This document shows, one piece after another, positions 34,041 through 46,254 of a stretch of 64,000 bases of DNA. Position 1 is the stretch's first letter. Each line of letters opens with the position of its first letter. The stretch lies in the NCBI GenBank assembly GCA_030063045.1, contig JAQSEB010000202.1, positions 124,001 to 188,000 of the forward strand. The letters are read 5' to 3'. The notes under the pieces are model-generated. The model saw only the letters and a list, made by a program, of their open reading frames with translations, did not search any database and was not told the origin of the DNA. The position numbers and the translations under genes are program-made. This DNA is from Pratylenchus scribneri. Its lineage: Eukaryota > Nematoda > Chromadorea > Rhabditida > Pratylenchidae.

Positions 34041-35706
34041 AACTTTTCATTTGGTCAATAATATAGTTCAAAACTTTAATTTATTTAAATCATTATTGAT
34101 ATTTTTCTAATTAATAAAAATTTTAGCAGAGATTTAGCAAGAACAGAATGTTCTTCAAATTTCAACATGAATTTTTTTGAAGAGATTTTCGAAGCTGTGG
34201 AACGGCTGAATCCATTCAGGGAAAGCCATTGACTATTTTTTCGATAGAATTTGAAAAGGTAATTATAATAATTCATTCAAAATTGTACTATTTTTCCAAA
34301 ATCCACATCAAAAAATAAAAATAGCATAAAAATTAAATACTATTTTGAAGACGATTAAATTTTTAATAGTTTTTTTTTCAATTTTTTAAAAGACAGAAGT
34401 ATGAATTGAATTGAGAATTGACAGAAAAAATTAGTAATTTAAATCGAAAAATAAAAAGGCTGAAATATAAAATTGTTGACGTATATAAATGAGAGTATTA
34501 ATTTATTATTAATATTGTAAAAATTCCAGTTATTTTCGACGTATTCTTCTGTCTGCTCATTCTCATCGGTGCCGTTTACATCCCTCAAAATCTATTTTAG
34601 GTTTTTGTTTTAAATTTAATTCATCCAAAAATTTTTCTCTTAAAATTCAGTGTCTGCATTTGACCAAATTCTTTGTGCATCTATTATGGCTCAACCTTCT
34701 CTTATTAGGCCTTATTTTTTTTGCCTTCATTTTTCATTGGTTATTTAATTGGTTAAAATCGCCACCCCCAGGGTCGCAAAGAAAATATGGGAGCATTGTA
34801 GCCTCAGATTTCTCTCATATTTTTAAAATTTTTTAAGATTATCCATATTCTTAGATTAGTGTTAGAATGTGTGAATTCTGAGATTTTGTCTCAGAATATG
34901 ATATATTTTAAAAGCATATTTTCAACTTATTTTGAGATAGAATCTCAGATTAAGTTAATAATATAATCTTAGAATATGATATAATCTCAAAATATTCTGA
35001 GATTTCATATATTCTTTAAATATACTGAGAAAACGAAGAATTCTTAAAATATTCTCAAAATGTTTATAATCTTAGAATATGTTGAGAATGCACATATTTT
35101 GACAATTTATTTTAATTCTTATTCTAAAAATAAATCTCAGAATAAGTAAATAATATAAGCACAGATTATAGCCAATTTTCATCAAATTCACAGAATTCTC
35201 TGAATTTCTAGCAAATTAAACCTACTTATTTTACACTATATTTTGAAATTCTCTGCCAGATACATCTTAAAATTTAACAAATTCTCATAAATTTTTTAAA
35301 ATCTAATACATTTTCTTATATTGTAAAATCATTCATATTTCTATGCATTCAAGAGAAGATGTTTATCAAATTTTAAATAAAATGTGAATTGTGACAAAAA
35401 TTTATGAGAGTTTTTTGGTGTATATATTGAATCGGGGTAACAATTTTAGATAGAATCGAAGTGAAGATTTTTGGGATTGAATTAATTTCGATAACATATA
35501 CTAAATCAAAAATATCAATCAAATGATTATCAGAGTTGGTAGATGAATAAATAAACCGGAGAGATATCATGTTTGATTGTTTTTTTCAGATTTCTATTGA
35601 AGAATTATATGTAAATAAATATTGAAGAATTATATGTAAATAAATTAGGTCATCCCTTTCATCATTTGAGACATATTTCCATTTGTTCACTTCTTTGTTA
35701 AAAGAA

Positions 35707-37387
35707 TTAAGTCGCTGGCTCATCTTCATCATCATTTGCGTCAATTTCGAAAGAAAGATTTCCATTATAACCTGCTTTGTCGTATTCATCCAGAAAATTA
35801 TCAATTTGGCTGTTATTCATTGCAATTGCAGAACTTCCTGCCTCAGTTTCCTAAATAATATGAATATTATTAATTTTTTTTAAATTCTTAACATTCCTTC
35901 ATTGGTCTAAATTTAATACCTTGTTGATTATCTCGAATGGCTCCGTTGGTTTATATCTCTTTGGTGGAATTGTCTCTTGCCTTCCAAGAATTCGCTGCAT
36001 TTGTTGTTGTTTGGCATTTAATCGGGTCAGAGGAGTGTGCACCGAAGCAGCAAGTTTTGAAGCTTCCGCCTTCTTTTGCTTCTTCATTTCTTCCTTCTTC
36101 TTTGCACTTTCCAATGTCAGATTTTGCATATGACCCTTAATTTTTTTTTAAAAATTAATTAAATTATTTATTTTAATACTTACTTCCCAAGATGCTTTGA
36201 ATTCTTCGCGTTCCATAAGAGGCACAAAATTCGGAATATGAGCCATAAGATTTGTCACGTTGTTATTTGGCTTTTTCACTTGCAAACCCATAGCATTGAT
36301 TCCCCTGCGACATTCGTTCAAGTATTCAAAGCGTCGATTCAATTTTATTCTATCATTCTTTGGAAACTCAACCACAAGATTTCCTCCGCAGAAGTAAATA
36401 ATTTCTAAATGGAAATTGAAATTTTTTATATAAATTATTTTACACTTACGTCCAAGCAATTTGCATTCCTTTTTGTTGAGAGATTCTCGCCCTGATTGAC
36501 TTCCATCTTTAGTCTTCGATTTATCACCTTTGACTTTGAATTGTTCAACGAAATTATTTCCATAGAAATCAGATCCCCTCAAGAATTGTGCAACTGCTCT
36601 TCCAAGTTTCAATGGCTCGTCAATTTGAGAGAAATAAGGTCCAATTGCTTCACGGATTGCTTCTTTGAGGTCCATTTGTCCAATAATCTTAACAGTTTTA
36701 TATTTTTATTGATTTTAAGTTATTATTTCTTACAAGACCATCCTCTTGTCGATTTCTCATTTCTTGTAAAGTCTTTCAATTGGCGTTCCTCTCCATTAAA
36801 CTCAATTAAGAGATTAATTTTGAATGGATCCTAAAAATTATTTTAATTCAAATATACTCTTTTTAAACCATTTCTTTTGATCCTTTGCTTCGTCGCGTGT
36901 TTCTTTGTTCGGTCTTATCATTCTTCTCAAGAATTGATGGCAGATATTTGACAATCGGTGTCAGCAAATTTCCTTGTTCAGCCAGGAGGTTAAAAATTCC
37001 AGTCACCACATGAGTCATTCCCACCAAGGCTTTGTGCGTTTTCGGATAAATTTCTTTCTGAGAGTTCTCAAGGAATTGGCGGTATTCATCGATTTGTTCT
37101 TGTCCTAAAAAAATCAATTTTGTTTATATTTATTAAAAAAAATTAACCTCCTTTGAGAGTTCGCAAATATATTTGATGTTTTTCCTCTAAGTCTTCTCTG
37201 CGAAACTTGCTGATGGCTTGACGCTTAGTTTTCTTCTCTTCATCTTCGGAACTCTCATCATCGGATGTTTGTATATCAAATTCTCCACTGCTTCCCATAG
37301 CCGGCACAGTTTGATCATTTCTCTTAATTTTGGTTTATAATATTTTACATATTTTAAATTTAATTTAAACCTTGTTTCATCTTGCAT
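35707..37387 (-). CDS. Second gene of the CACTA element, possible accessory (TnpA-like) protein
   Basis: Minus-strand exons seen: 37371-37387, 37148-37320, 36869-37104, 36734-36830, then 36184-36675 (with a further intron at about 36406-36450), 35920-36135 and 35707-35850. The first three join in phase from MQDET through an acidic DDESSEDEE stretch. The join from 36734 into the 36675 exon is not resolved in frame, so an exon may be missed or a mutation present. The product would be charged, Lys/Glu-rich, with an acidic Asp/Glu C-terminus (NDDEDEPAT). No domain is recognised. Plant CACTA elements encode a DNA-binding partner of the transposase; this gene's place in the element suggests a similar role, by inference only. 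Confidence 0.5.
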
Positions 37388-37927
37388 TTGGATCTAGTAG
37401 TCCATCCAATTTACTACTAGAATTCATTTTTAAGTAATTTCTTCAATTCCAATGAAATTTGATAGAATTTAACTAAATAGTAAAATTATTAGTGATTGAA
37501 TAAATTTTAAAATAAATGTTAATTTTTAATTTCCATACATTAAAAAAAGGTTTTTATGGCCTTTAAAATTTTATTTTAATGCTTCTATTAAATAATTTCC
37601 CCCAACAAAAAACCGAAAATGTAGATATTTTTGATAGAAATAGCTAAAGAAATATAAAATAACTATGTAATGCATGAAAAGAAATAGAAGATATGGACAA
37701 ACTGTTAGATAAAATAAATGCTAAGATTTCCAAATCGATTAAAAATTTAAAAAAATTAAAATAAATTATCCAATTATTCTAGAAGTCTAAATAAAAGTGT
37801 TGATTTAATTAATTGAATTCTACTGGAAAATGTAAATTCTATCAAACCTCCAATTGGAAAGCGCCATAAATCATCCGCGACGGAGGTTAATTCTTTATTT
37901 TAATATATTTTATTGTAAAATATTCAG

Positions 37928-38553
37928 TTAACAAAGTCTTTAAATCTGCTCAGGAAGTCACCACCATTCTCGAATTCAACAATACAATTCTTGCCGAACA
38001 AATTCTCCTCAAACTCGATAAGATGCAAGACGATTGGAATGCGGAATACGAAAATATGAAGGTTTGATTTATAAAAATAAAAAGTGAATAATTTTTTAGT
38101 ATTTTTAAGATCATCTATGTTATCAATTCCAGTGATGATCAATTCTCCTACGCAGATTATCCTTGTAGCAGCAATGCTATGAAGAAGACTTCTAAGGTTA
38201 TTTATTAAATAGGAAAATTAAAATATAAAATAAATTTAGAGAGAATTGAAATTGAAAATCCAACCAAAGCATGAAATCGACGGGTCCAAAGGTCGTAAAA
38301 TTCAATCAAAGTTGGACGACTTCTTCAAGGTTAGAAAAATTCCATTACAAAAATTGAAACATTATTTTTCTAAAGAGTCAGAAGAATAACAAAGAAGACC
38401 GCAAGTCAGGGTCCAAGATTTCGGATTGTCTAAAGAAAAACAAGTTTATGAAATCGAATCGGACACAAGCTCTGTGGTGTGTTTGGATGATGTTGATGAT
38501 GAGGGCGCCAAAGATAATGCTAGCGATCAATTGGATGAAGAGGAAAATGTCTA
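37928..38553 (+). CDS. Third gene of the CACTA element, hypothetical, 5' end not found
   Basis: Exon-like blocks at about 37928-38061 (NKVFKSAQEVTTILEF...), 38111-38196, 38240-38329 and from about 38376 to a TAA at 38551-38553, separated by GT-AG introns of 35-50 bp. The C-terminus is acidic (DDVDDEGAKDNASDQLDEEE). One in-frame stop near 38390 would have to be skipped or is a mutation. No recognisable domain and no clear start. It may belong to the 5' part of the transposase transcript or be a separate small gene. Confidence 0.4.
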
Positions 38554-38915
38554 AGGGATAAAGGAAAATGAAGAAAGATGGATATTAAATAATTATGCCC
38601 AGTCATTTTATTATAAATTTCTCTCGACATCTAAATTTTCCAACAAATCATCATCCATTTATTTTAAATCTGAAGACATTTCTCTTAACATTCCCAAATA
38701 TGACTTAAACTTCTCTCAATTCCGAATTCTCTGCCTTATTACTGGTTCATCTCTTCAGACTTCAAAATAGACCAGTAAAAAAATCATCAAACATTCCTAT
38801 CAATTTGATAAATTAGAATAAAAATTATTTAAAAATGAATTTTCACAATAATGTTTTCTAAACTTTTCAATATTTCTATAATCATAATTATATATTTTAA
38901 AATATTAATTTTCAG

Positions 38916-41795
38916 ATGGTTCTTCGAGAAAATACAGTGCGTAGTGCCAGAAAATATTTTCGAACAGGAAAAAGAAGAACAAGAGCTCAAATGTTAGAAG
39001 AAAAACAAAGAAAAAATGAAAATCGAAATCTTGTTGAAGCTATAGAAGCAAATATCCAGGATAATCAAGAAGCTATTGAAATGGTTAATCAAAACACTGG
39101 GGATTTCAATGAAGAAGAAAACCAAGTAATTCTGCAAGATATTTCGTAAGGTTTAATTTCAAAAATAATGGAACTAATTAGAAAATCTTCCAGGCCAATA
39201 TTACCAAATCTAAATCAAAAGAATTAAATGCGCCAGAAGCAATTATGAACACAAAAGAAAACTTTATGCATTTATACAGAGGATCAAAACTTACATTACT
39301 TGAAACTCTACAACTACTTCAATTGTATAGGCAGCGCCATGATCAAACGGACGCCGAATTCGAACAATTATTGCATATACTCAAAGAATTAATTCTGCCT
39401 GAAGAAAATGTCTTGCCAGTGGATATAAGAACATTCAACAACAGATTGAAAGAAGAATGTGCGCAAAAAGTAATAGATCGGAACAAGAATTACATCGCCT
39501 ACAATATCCGAGAACAACTGACTGAAATCTTGCAAAGTTAAGTATTTTTTAATAAAGAAAAGCAATTAAATTAAATAGAATTAAAAAATAATAAATAATG
39601 AATATATATTTACAAATAATTTTTAAAAAAATTAAGGAAATTTGCTTCATTTATAAAACATCGGGAAAATATACAGAATTCTCCAAATTTGTTCGACCAT
39701 GCAGGAGAATTGATGAAGGATGAATTCAATGAATATATTTCGTTGACATTGCTCACTGATGGAGGCACAATAACGAAATCTTCAAAAACAACAATCTGGC
39801 CGGTTATATGTCAAATTCAAGATTTGCCGCCAGTTTTACAAAAAACGATTTCTAATGTTGTTTTGCTTGCAATTTAGTAAATAAAAAATTTAAAAAAAAT
39901 AATAAAATAAATTTTAGTGTTGATGAAGTCAATCCAGATTGGAACGAACTCTTGAGTGCAATTTGGCCACAATTCCTAGAATTCTTAACAGAAGATTGCA
40001 AACTCAACCTGTATGGCTTAAAATTCAAGGTAAATCTCCCATTAAAAAATTACTAATTATTTTTACTTTATGTGCGAGTTACTGAAGTTCTGGCCGATAA
40101 TAAGGCTCTCGCTCTAATTCTACATATGAAAGAACCACCTGCATATTTTTGCTGTCCATTTTGGGAAATTAAGGTATTTAAGTATTATTAAAAATGAATT
40201 TAAAAATATTAAAATTTGAGGGAGAAAAAATCGGATTTAATATTATTTATCGGCATGAACGATGCAAAATGAGAACAGGTTGGATTCCTAATCCTGATGT
40301 GGGAAGAATTCTTGGAAATGGAATAAAATCTTTGACGCCATTGAGCTATTTCATAAAAATGCCAGAAAATATCAATATTGACATTATGCATACAACCTAT
40401 GATGGAACAATTGTAAACGCTTTGCATGGAATGATGAAAAATTCAGCCAGATGGTCATGTTTTAATTTTATAAATAATATTTTAATATTCAAATTTTAGT
40501 AATGAATTCTTCAAATCATTAAAACCACCGAAATTGATATTTCACAAACCATTGGAATTCAATAGAGGCTTCGATGAACATAGAAATTTCAAAGACTTTA
40601 TGAGATTCAAAACGAGCGAATACAAAAATGTAAGTTTAATGAGAAAAACTAATAAATTTTATTTTTATATTGCACATTTTCTACTTCCTGTTACACTGAC
40701 AACATTCGCTGATATATCTGGTGGTGATCCTTCCTCAAAAGAATACAAACAAGCAGTGAATGTCTTATTATTAAGCTCAGCATTATCAATTTTGGCTTCC
40801 AATAATTTAACTCGTGAAAAATTGACTTTGCTGAACGACTGCTAAAATTATGGCACAAAATTCTTCCCAATGCATTCAGTGAACTCTTATGGACATATAA
40901 GGTACATTTACATCTACATTTGGCACATTGCACAAGAAAATTTGGCTCTTCCACATCTCATTCTTGTTTTTTTCGTAAGCGATTTTTTTATTTAAAAAAA
41001 ATTTAATTTAAGTCGAAAGTTGCGTTGGTTATATTGGTGCAAGGGTTACATCTGCACCCTCATCTTTAAAACAAATTGAAGAAAGAATGAGAAATCTTTC
41101 ATGTGAAGAAATTGCTGATTTACGACATCAATTCTCTACCAAAAAATTCTCGGCTTTATATGATGTTTATAAATTCTCATTGGAAATGGTAGACCAAAAA
41201 TATCGAGATGTTGTCAGGTTATTTAATATAAAATAAAAATGTATTACAATATTAACACTAAGGTCCAAATTTCAAAATCAAAGAATTCTCTGTGCCAAAG
41301 AAGTTAAGAAAGATCACTTCAGAATTCGTTCAAGACTTCTTGCAAATAATTCGAGTGATTCAATAATTTACGTCAAAAGTGTATGTGAACCAAAAAATTT
41401 AAAAATTATAATATATTTTAGTGGCTCGACAACAAAATAAAGCCTGCAATTGCTCTTCTATTTTTCAAAAGTTCAAATGATGAAAATGAAATTCACATTC
41501 TTGGACGAAGTATTGTAGTGGACAAAGCCTTTGCAAAATCTCTTTGTTGGATTGAAGGACAACAAGAAGCAAAAAATTTATTAATTGATAAGAAATCTTT
41601 TCCTGATGTTTATATCACAAAAGAAGAATATGGCGAGGTTTATTATGAAAATATAAATCAAAAATCTATGTTTTTCAGATAGGCATCATCTCATTCAATC
41701 GTGTTGCGACAAAAGGACTGATGGTTCAATTCGCTGGGGATGATGATATATTGAAGAATCATATTTTTCCGATGAGCACATTTGATCATGATTAA
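38916..41795 (+). CDS. CACTA/EnSpm-family (tnp2-like) transposase, probably inactivated
   Basis: Exons run from MVLRENTVRS at 38916 to a TAA at 41793. Blocks typical of animal EnSpm transposases appear in order: YRGSKLTLLETLQLLQLYRQ (about 39280), LTLLTDGGTITKSS (39740), a short cysteine-containing block YFCCPFWEIK (40145), RTGW..NPDVGR...GIKSLTPLSYF and DIMHTTYDG (40275-40410), then HLHLHLAHCTRKFGSS (40905), corresponding to the conserved N(V/I)HLLLHL...FGPL block. Two joins do not keep frame: exon 1 to exon 2 near 39195, and near 40820 where ...LTREKL stops while FAERLLKLW continues in another frame. Cleavage and rejoining of the terminal repeats would be its function; this copy looks defective. 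Confidence 0.72.
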
Positions 41796-42379
41796 TTCTT
41801 TTTTACACATTGTTTTATTTTATTATTTAATTATATTTTGCAAACATTTTTAAAGCATGTTTTGAGAATAAATGCTGAAAATAAGATGAAAATATTATAT
41901 GAGATTAAGTAAGATTTTGAAACTGTATTTTCTCCATAATCTGAGATTAGATGCTGAAATTAAGATGAAAATATCATCTGAAATTAAATGAAATTTTGAA
42001 TTTATGTTTTCTTCATATTCTGAGACTACATGCTGAAAATAAGATGGAATTATCATCTGAGAATTTCATATATTATGAGAATTCATTTTTTCACCATATT
42101 TTCACCCATATTCTGAGATTAAGAATATGTATAATTTGAGAATATTTTCAGATTGTTTCATATTTTGAATCATAATCTCAGAATATGTATGTTCCAGAAG
42201 CGGTTTAACTCAGACGATATATGCGTAATCTCAGAAAATTCTCAGAATATGTGACAAAGTTTGCGACCCTGGGCCAGCACAGAGTGGATGTGTTTTATGC
42301 AAGGCAGAATATAGATCGCGCAGCCGGTCGAAATGCCCATCGTCCACAATGGCGTTATTAATTTTTCCAACTGTTTAAA

Positions 42380-42540
42380 TGATTCCTAACAACACTATTA
42401 TATTTTTATATTTCGATCCAACATTCCTTAATTTTGATCACTCTTTCAATGTTAAATTTATTTTGTTTTTTTTTCATTAAATGAATGGATTTTGTTGGTT
42501 ATAAAATAAATCACTTATTTTATTTTCCCGGATAAAGAAT
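42380..42540 (+). terminator. Conserved 3' flank cassette of TM pseudogene 3
   Basis: CCTAACAACA, TTTTGATCACTCTTT, ATTTATTTTGTTTTTT and ATAAAATAAATCACTTATTT follow the severed last exon, matching the flanks of intact copies although the CACATGATCATC part is missing. Confidence 0.45.
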
Positions 42541-42689
42541 TCTTAACAAAAGACATTTCGAAATTTGAAGGGTCTAAGCTTTTTATTAAAAATGCATGCT
42601 ATATTTTTTAATTTTTTACCAAATGGTCGTGTTGAAATTGTTATAAAGATTAAATAAATATTAAATTGGATTTAAAATTTAATAAAAAA

Positions 42690-43150
42690 ATTTGTGTTTT
42701 TCTCTTTCCAGCATTTTGTGTTTTTATTTTCCAATGTTTTTTTTTCCAAAATTTTTGTGTTTTTCCAATATTTTGTGTTTTTGTTTTGCCAAACATTTAA
42801 TGTTTTTGTTTTGCTTTTATGTTTTTGTTCTGCCAAATATTTTATGTTTTTGTTTTGCTTTTATGTTTTTGTTTTGCTTCTATGTTTTTGTTCTCCCAAA
42901 CATTTAATGTTTTTGTTTTCCCAAACATTTAATGCTTTTGTTTTCCCAAACATTTAATGTTTTTGTTTTCCCAAACATTTAATGCTTTTGTTTTCCCAAA
43001 CATTTAATGTTTTTGTTCTCCCAAACATTTTATGTTTTTGTTTTCCCAAACATTTTATGTTTTTGTTTTGCCAAACATTTTAAGTTTTGTTTTGCCAAAC
43101 ATTTTAAGTTTTTGTTCTTTCAAGTTTTTTTTTGTCTTTCCAACCATTTT
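42690..43150. repeat. Minisatellite related to those in Hsp70 introns
   Basis: Units of about 24 bp, AATGTTTTTGTTTTCCC then AAACATTT, with a shorter TTTTGCTTTTATG variant at its left end. Same family as 21.7-23.5 kb and 51.1-51.7 kb. Confidence 0.85.
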
Positions 43151-43569
43151 ACGCATTTGCCTTTTGTCCTTTTTTTTCTATGTTCAATGGTCTCTATCAC
43201 TTCTCCGGTCTTACTCTTTAGTCTTTACCCATTTTCCTTGATTGGATTGATGGATGTCGGCCATTGCCATATACCTACATTGATTTTTGATATACTGCCT
43301 CTGTGTCGGTTACTGCCCTAGCCAATTTCTTAGGTATATCATTTTATCCATTTTCAATTCCTTCAGCCTTTAACTTTTCCCAAATTTTCATATCAAACAA
43401 TATTCATTTCATTATCAAAAAAGATAGGATTAATAATAAAATTTTAATCTAAAATTTGAGCTTGATCAAAATTTTTAAGCAATTGTAATAATAAATTTTA
43501 CAAAATAAATAAATCTAAAAACTAAAAATCAATTAATATTTAGCATATCATGTCATTTGCCATTTAGTA
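43151..43569. other. Intergenic, nothing recognisable
   Basis: Mixed AT-rich DNA between the minisatellite and a MITE, no supported gene. Confidence 0.4.
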
Positions 43570-44065
43570 AAACTATTCCGTTAAGGGCCACCCAATCAAA
43601 AAATTATGAAAAATGCATCCTAGGAGTAATTTTGGGTGCTGATCCGTGATCACGAATCTGAACTTATTTTTTTGCGTATTCAATTACCTGAATTACTTGA
43701 AATTTAAATTTGAAAAAGAACTCTAAACTCTAAAAAAATTCACGAAAATTTTTTGATTCAAATTAAGTCTTAACCGACGTTCCTTGAATAGCTGATCACA
43801 GATCTAAAATTAGTTTCGCATAAAGCTCAGAACAGAAGTAAAAAAAGTTATGACAATTTTTATTATCATATGTAATGCTAGGATTTTGGCTTAGGATTAA
43901 GGCTCAGGCTTGAATTAGTGTTAAGGGCTCGGAGAATAGGGATTTTAAGAAAACCCAGAGTATTAAATTAGCTTAATTTTAAGTTCAAAATCTTTATTAG
44001 CACTTAAAATTACCCAGATGCATTTTTCATAATTTTTGGTAGGGTGGCCCATAACGGAAAAGTAT
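43570..44065. repeat. Foldback MITE upstream of TM4
   Basis: Arms TTCCGTTAAGGGCCACCC (left) and GGGTGGCCCATAACGGAA (right), continuing inwards with TTATGAAAAATGCATC on both sides. About 0.5 kb, no ORF. Confidence 0.72.
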
Positions 44066-44241
44066 CCCTAATTAAATGGTTACTCCTTGCAGTTTATAAT
44101 GAAAATTTCCACATATAAAATATAAATTGGACGCGATAATTTTTTGGTCAAATTCACCTTTTTAATCTTCTAATCAATTTTTAATAATTTAAAATTTTAG
44201 CAAAATTATTTAACAAGAACAGAAAGTCCTTCAAATTTTGA

Positions 44242-45638
44242 ATGCCGGGTTTATTCACTTTAATTGGAGATGAGTTCGATGCCATTGGGCTAAATCCTAT
44301 GCGGGATATGGAAAGGCAGGCTCGAGACGGTATTAACAATCTGGCGGAAGGAAACATTCAACGTATTGGCAACGAAACAAGAGGCGTCATTAACCATGCT
44401 GGCGATGTATTGGACGGCAACATTAACCACGTTGGCCACATGATGAGAGACAACATTGACCACTTTAACAACATATTGATAGACAACATAAACCACAATG
44501 GCGAAGTATTGGATGGCAACATTCACTATGCTGGCAACATGTTGGAAGACAACATTCTCCGGGCTGGCAACATGCTAAGAGACAACATTGACCACGCTGA
44601 CAACATGTTGAGAGACAACATTAACCACGCTGGCAACGTATTGGATGGGAACATTAACCACACTGACCGTCTTTTGGGATTCCACACTGAACGCGTTGGC
44701 AACGAGCTGAGAGGCATCATTCACGAAGGCATTGGCCAAGTTGGCAATGCATTGGATGACAACATTAACCACGCTGACAATTTGTTGGGAGTTCACATTG
44801 AACGCGCTGATCGCATGCTAGGAGTGCACCTTAACCGTGCTGACAACATGCTCAGAGGCAACATTGACTATTTCTTCCACCAAATTTGGAAACGTAAGTA
44901 TGAGAGGTTTTTGTTTCAAAAAATAATCAAAAAATTGCTATAATTATATTTTTTAATGGGCCTTAAAACATGAACCATAATATAGTACGATTTTTCTTAT
45001 ATTTAATTTTCCTATTTTTGTTGAATTTTGACCAATGCTAAATCAAATAGCACTCATTTAATTAATTATTTTTATAAAACCATAAAAATTTCCAAAAAAA
45101 ATAGGCAAGATTCAAAATCGAAAGCGATAAAAATGTCCATATTTCTCTAATAACTTTCAACTTTTAAAAATATTCTGATTAAAATAGCAAATTGATTGAA
45201 AATGGCATGGCTAACATAATAAAATGCCGAAAAATAATTTTAATTGAAAATCAATAATTATAAAAATGAGAAACTATCATGAATAATATTGCCTGATTTG
45301 ATGTACTATTTACCTATTTAAAAAATTTCATTTCAGTTATTTTCGGCCTGCTCTTCTTGCTGTTCATCTTCCGTGGTGGCACCTACATCCTTCAAAATCC
45401 ATTAGGTTTCAATTCAATCAAACCAATTATAATATACCTATTCCCATAAAATTCAGTGTCTGCATATGACCAAATTCCTTTTGCATCTACATGGCTCTGC
45501 CTGATCTTCGGCCTTACTTGCCTTTTCTTTGGTTATTTCATTGGTTCGAATCGCCAGCAGCAGATGAATGAATGGTTCCGCAATCTGCCGAAAATTTTCC
45601 CTGCACTCCAGAACAATGTTCGCCGTCCACCGGTTTAA
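44242..45638 (+). CDS. TM-family gene, copy 4: hendecad-repeat membrane protein, intact
   Basis: Exons 44242-44893, 45337-45405 and 45457-45638 splice in phase to 300 aa. Residues 38-206 are 15 tandem 11-residue units of the form N-I-N/D-H-A-D/G-N-x-L-R/D-x (for example NIDHADNMLRD), with one 4-residue insertion. Residues about 219-236 and 250-270 are hydrophobic (IFGLLFLLFIF and ASTWLCLIFGLTCLFFGYFI), then a 27-residue polar tail ending VRRPPV. There is no signal peptide. Eleven-residue periodicity is the hallmark of extended amphipathic helices that bind lipid surfaces (apolipoproteins, perilipins, synuclein); by inference this is a membrane- or droplet-associated protein. The unit is 33 bp in DNA, so copy number can change easily. 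It precedes a degenerate Hsp70 4.3 kb downstream. Confidence 0.78.
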
Positions 45639-45659
45639 ATGAGTCCTAACAACATTTTT

Positions 45660-45920
45660 TTATTCCAATTCCAAGCAAATATTCCTTAATTTTGATCACT
45701 CTTTCAATGTATAACCAAATTCTCATTTTTTATCCCCTTTTCATTTTCACTATTCGACAAACTTTTTCTTTAAAACCTTTCGCATTCCATCCAATCATTT
45801 ATTTTTTAACATGATCATCAATCCATCATCCTTTTTATATTGTAAATTATTTTGTTTTCCCCATTAAATTAAAGGATGTTGTGAAATAAACTCACTTAAT
45901 TAATTTTATCCGGATAAAGA
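45660..45920 (+). terminator. Conserved 3' flank cassette after TM4
   Basis: TCCTAACAACATTTTTT, TTTTGATCACTCTTTCAATG, AACATGATCATCAATCCATC, TATTTTGTTTTCCCC and AAAGGATGTTGTGAAATAAA, in the same order as after other TM and Hsp70 genes. Confidence 0.55.
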
Positions 45921-46250
45921 ATTCTTACTTATCTATTGGTAAATCAAGTTTTTTGATTTTTTTTCATAATAATTTTAAGAAATTTAACATTCATTTTTAA
46001 TAATAACAATACCCTTAAAATTTTGACATGAGTTTTTATTAAATTCTTCAAAAATTTTGAGAGTGTTGGGTGTTTGCCGTTTGGTCAGATTCATTTTATT
46101 TAGAAAATATTTATTGTACACTTGTAAAAGTAAATAATGTTGGACAACAACACTGATCAACTACTGACTTACTGATGAGGCGAATAAAAATTTCCAATAA
46201 AATTCACTATGCTTAATTCATCAAAATTTCCACATTACCACATTTTAATC
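45921..46250. other. Possible degenerate 5' remnant of a further TM gene
   Basis: AAAATTTTGACATGAGTTTTT near 46017 resembles the start region of TM copies and is followed at once by a stop; TTTGGTCAGATTCATTTT at about 46080 resembles the TM promoter block. Too short to be sure. Confidence 0.25.
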
Positions 46251-46254
46251 TTTG

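Larger units (their letters stand above)
34767..42273. mobile_element. CACTA/EnSpm-like DNA transposon, 7.5 kb
   Basis: Perfect 14-bp terminal inverted repeats CCCAGGGTCGCAAA at 34767 and 42260-42273, flanked by a possible 2-3 bp target duplication (CC or CCA on both sides). Subterminal regions (34850-35160 and 41860-42250) hold many copies of ATCTCAGAATAT in both orientations, the arrangement typical of CACTA elements. Inside are a plus-strand transposase gene, a minus-strand gene of unknown type and a smaller plus-strand gene. It sits inside TM pseudogene 3, which dates the insertion after that duplication. Confidence 0.8.
34168..42362 (+). pseudogene. TM-family copy 3, decayed and split by the CACTA element
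   Basis: Exon 1 remnant starts MNFFEEIFEAVERLNPF and soon meets a stop; the conserved end of exon 1 (IDYFF...) survives in another frame with TGG changed to TGA. Exon 2 (from about 34529, VIFDVFFCLLILIGAVYIP) ends in a stop, and exon 3 (from about 34650) is out of frame. The gene is interrupted at 34766/42274 by the transposon; its last ~90 bp (RNAHRPQWR-type end) resume at 42274. At least three disabling changes plus the insertion show it is dead. Confidence 0.75.
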
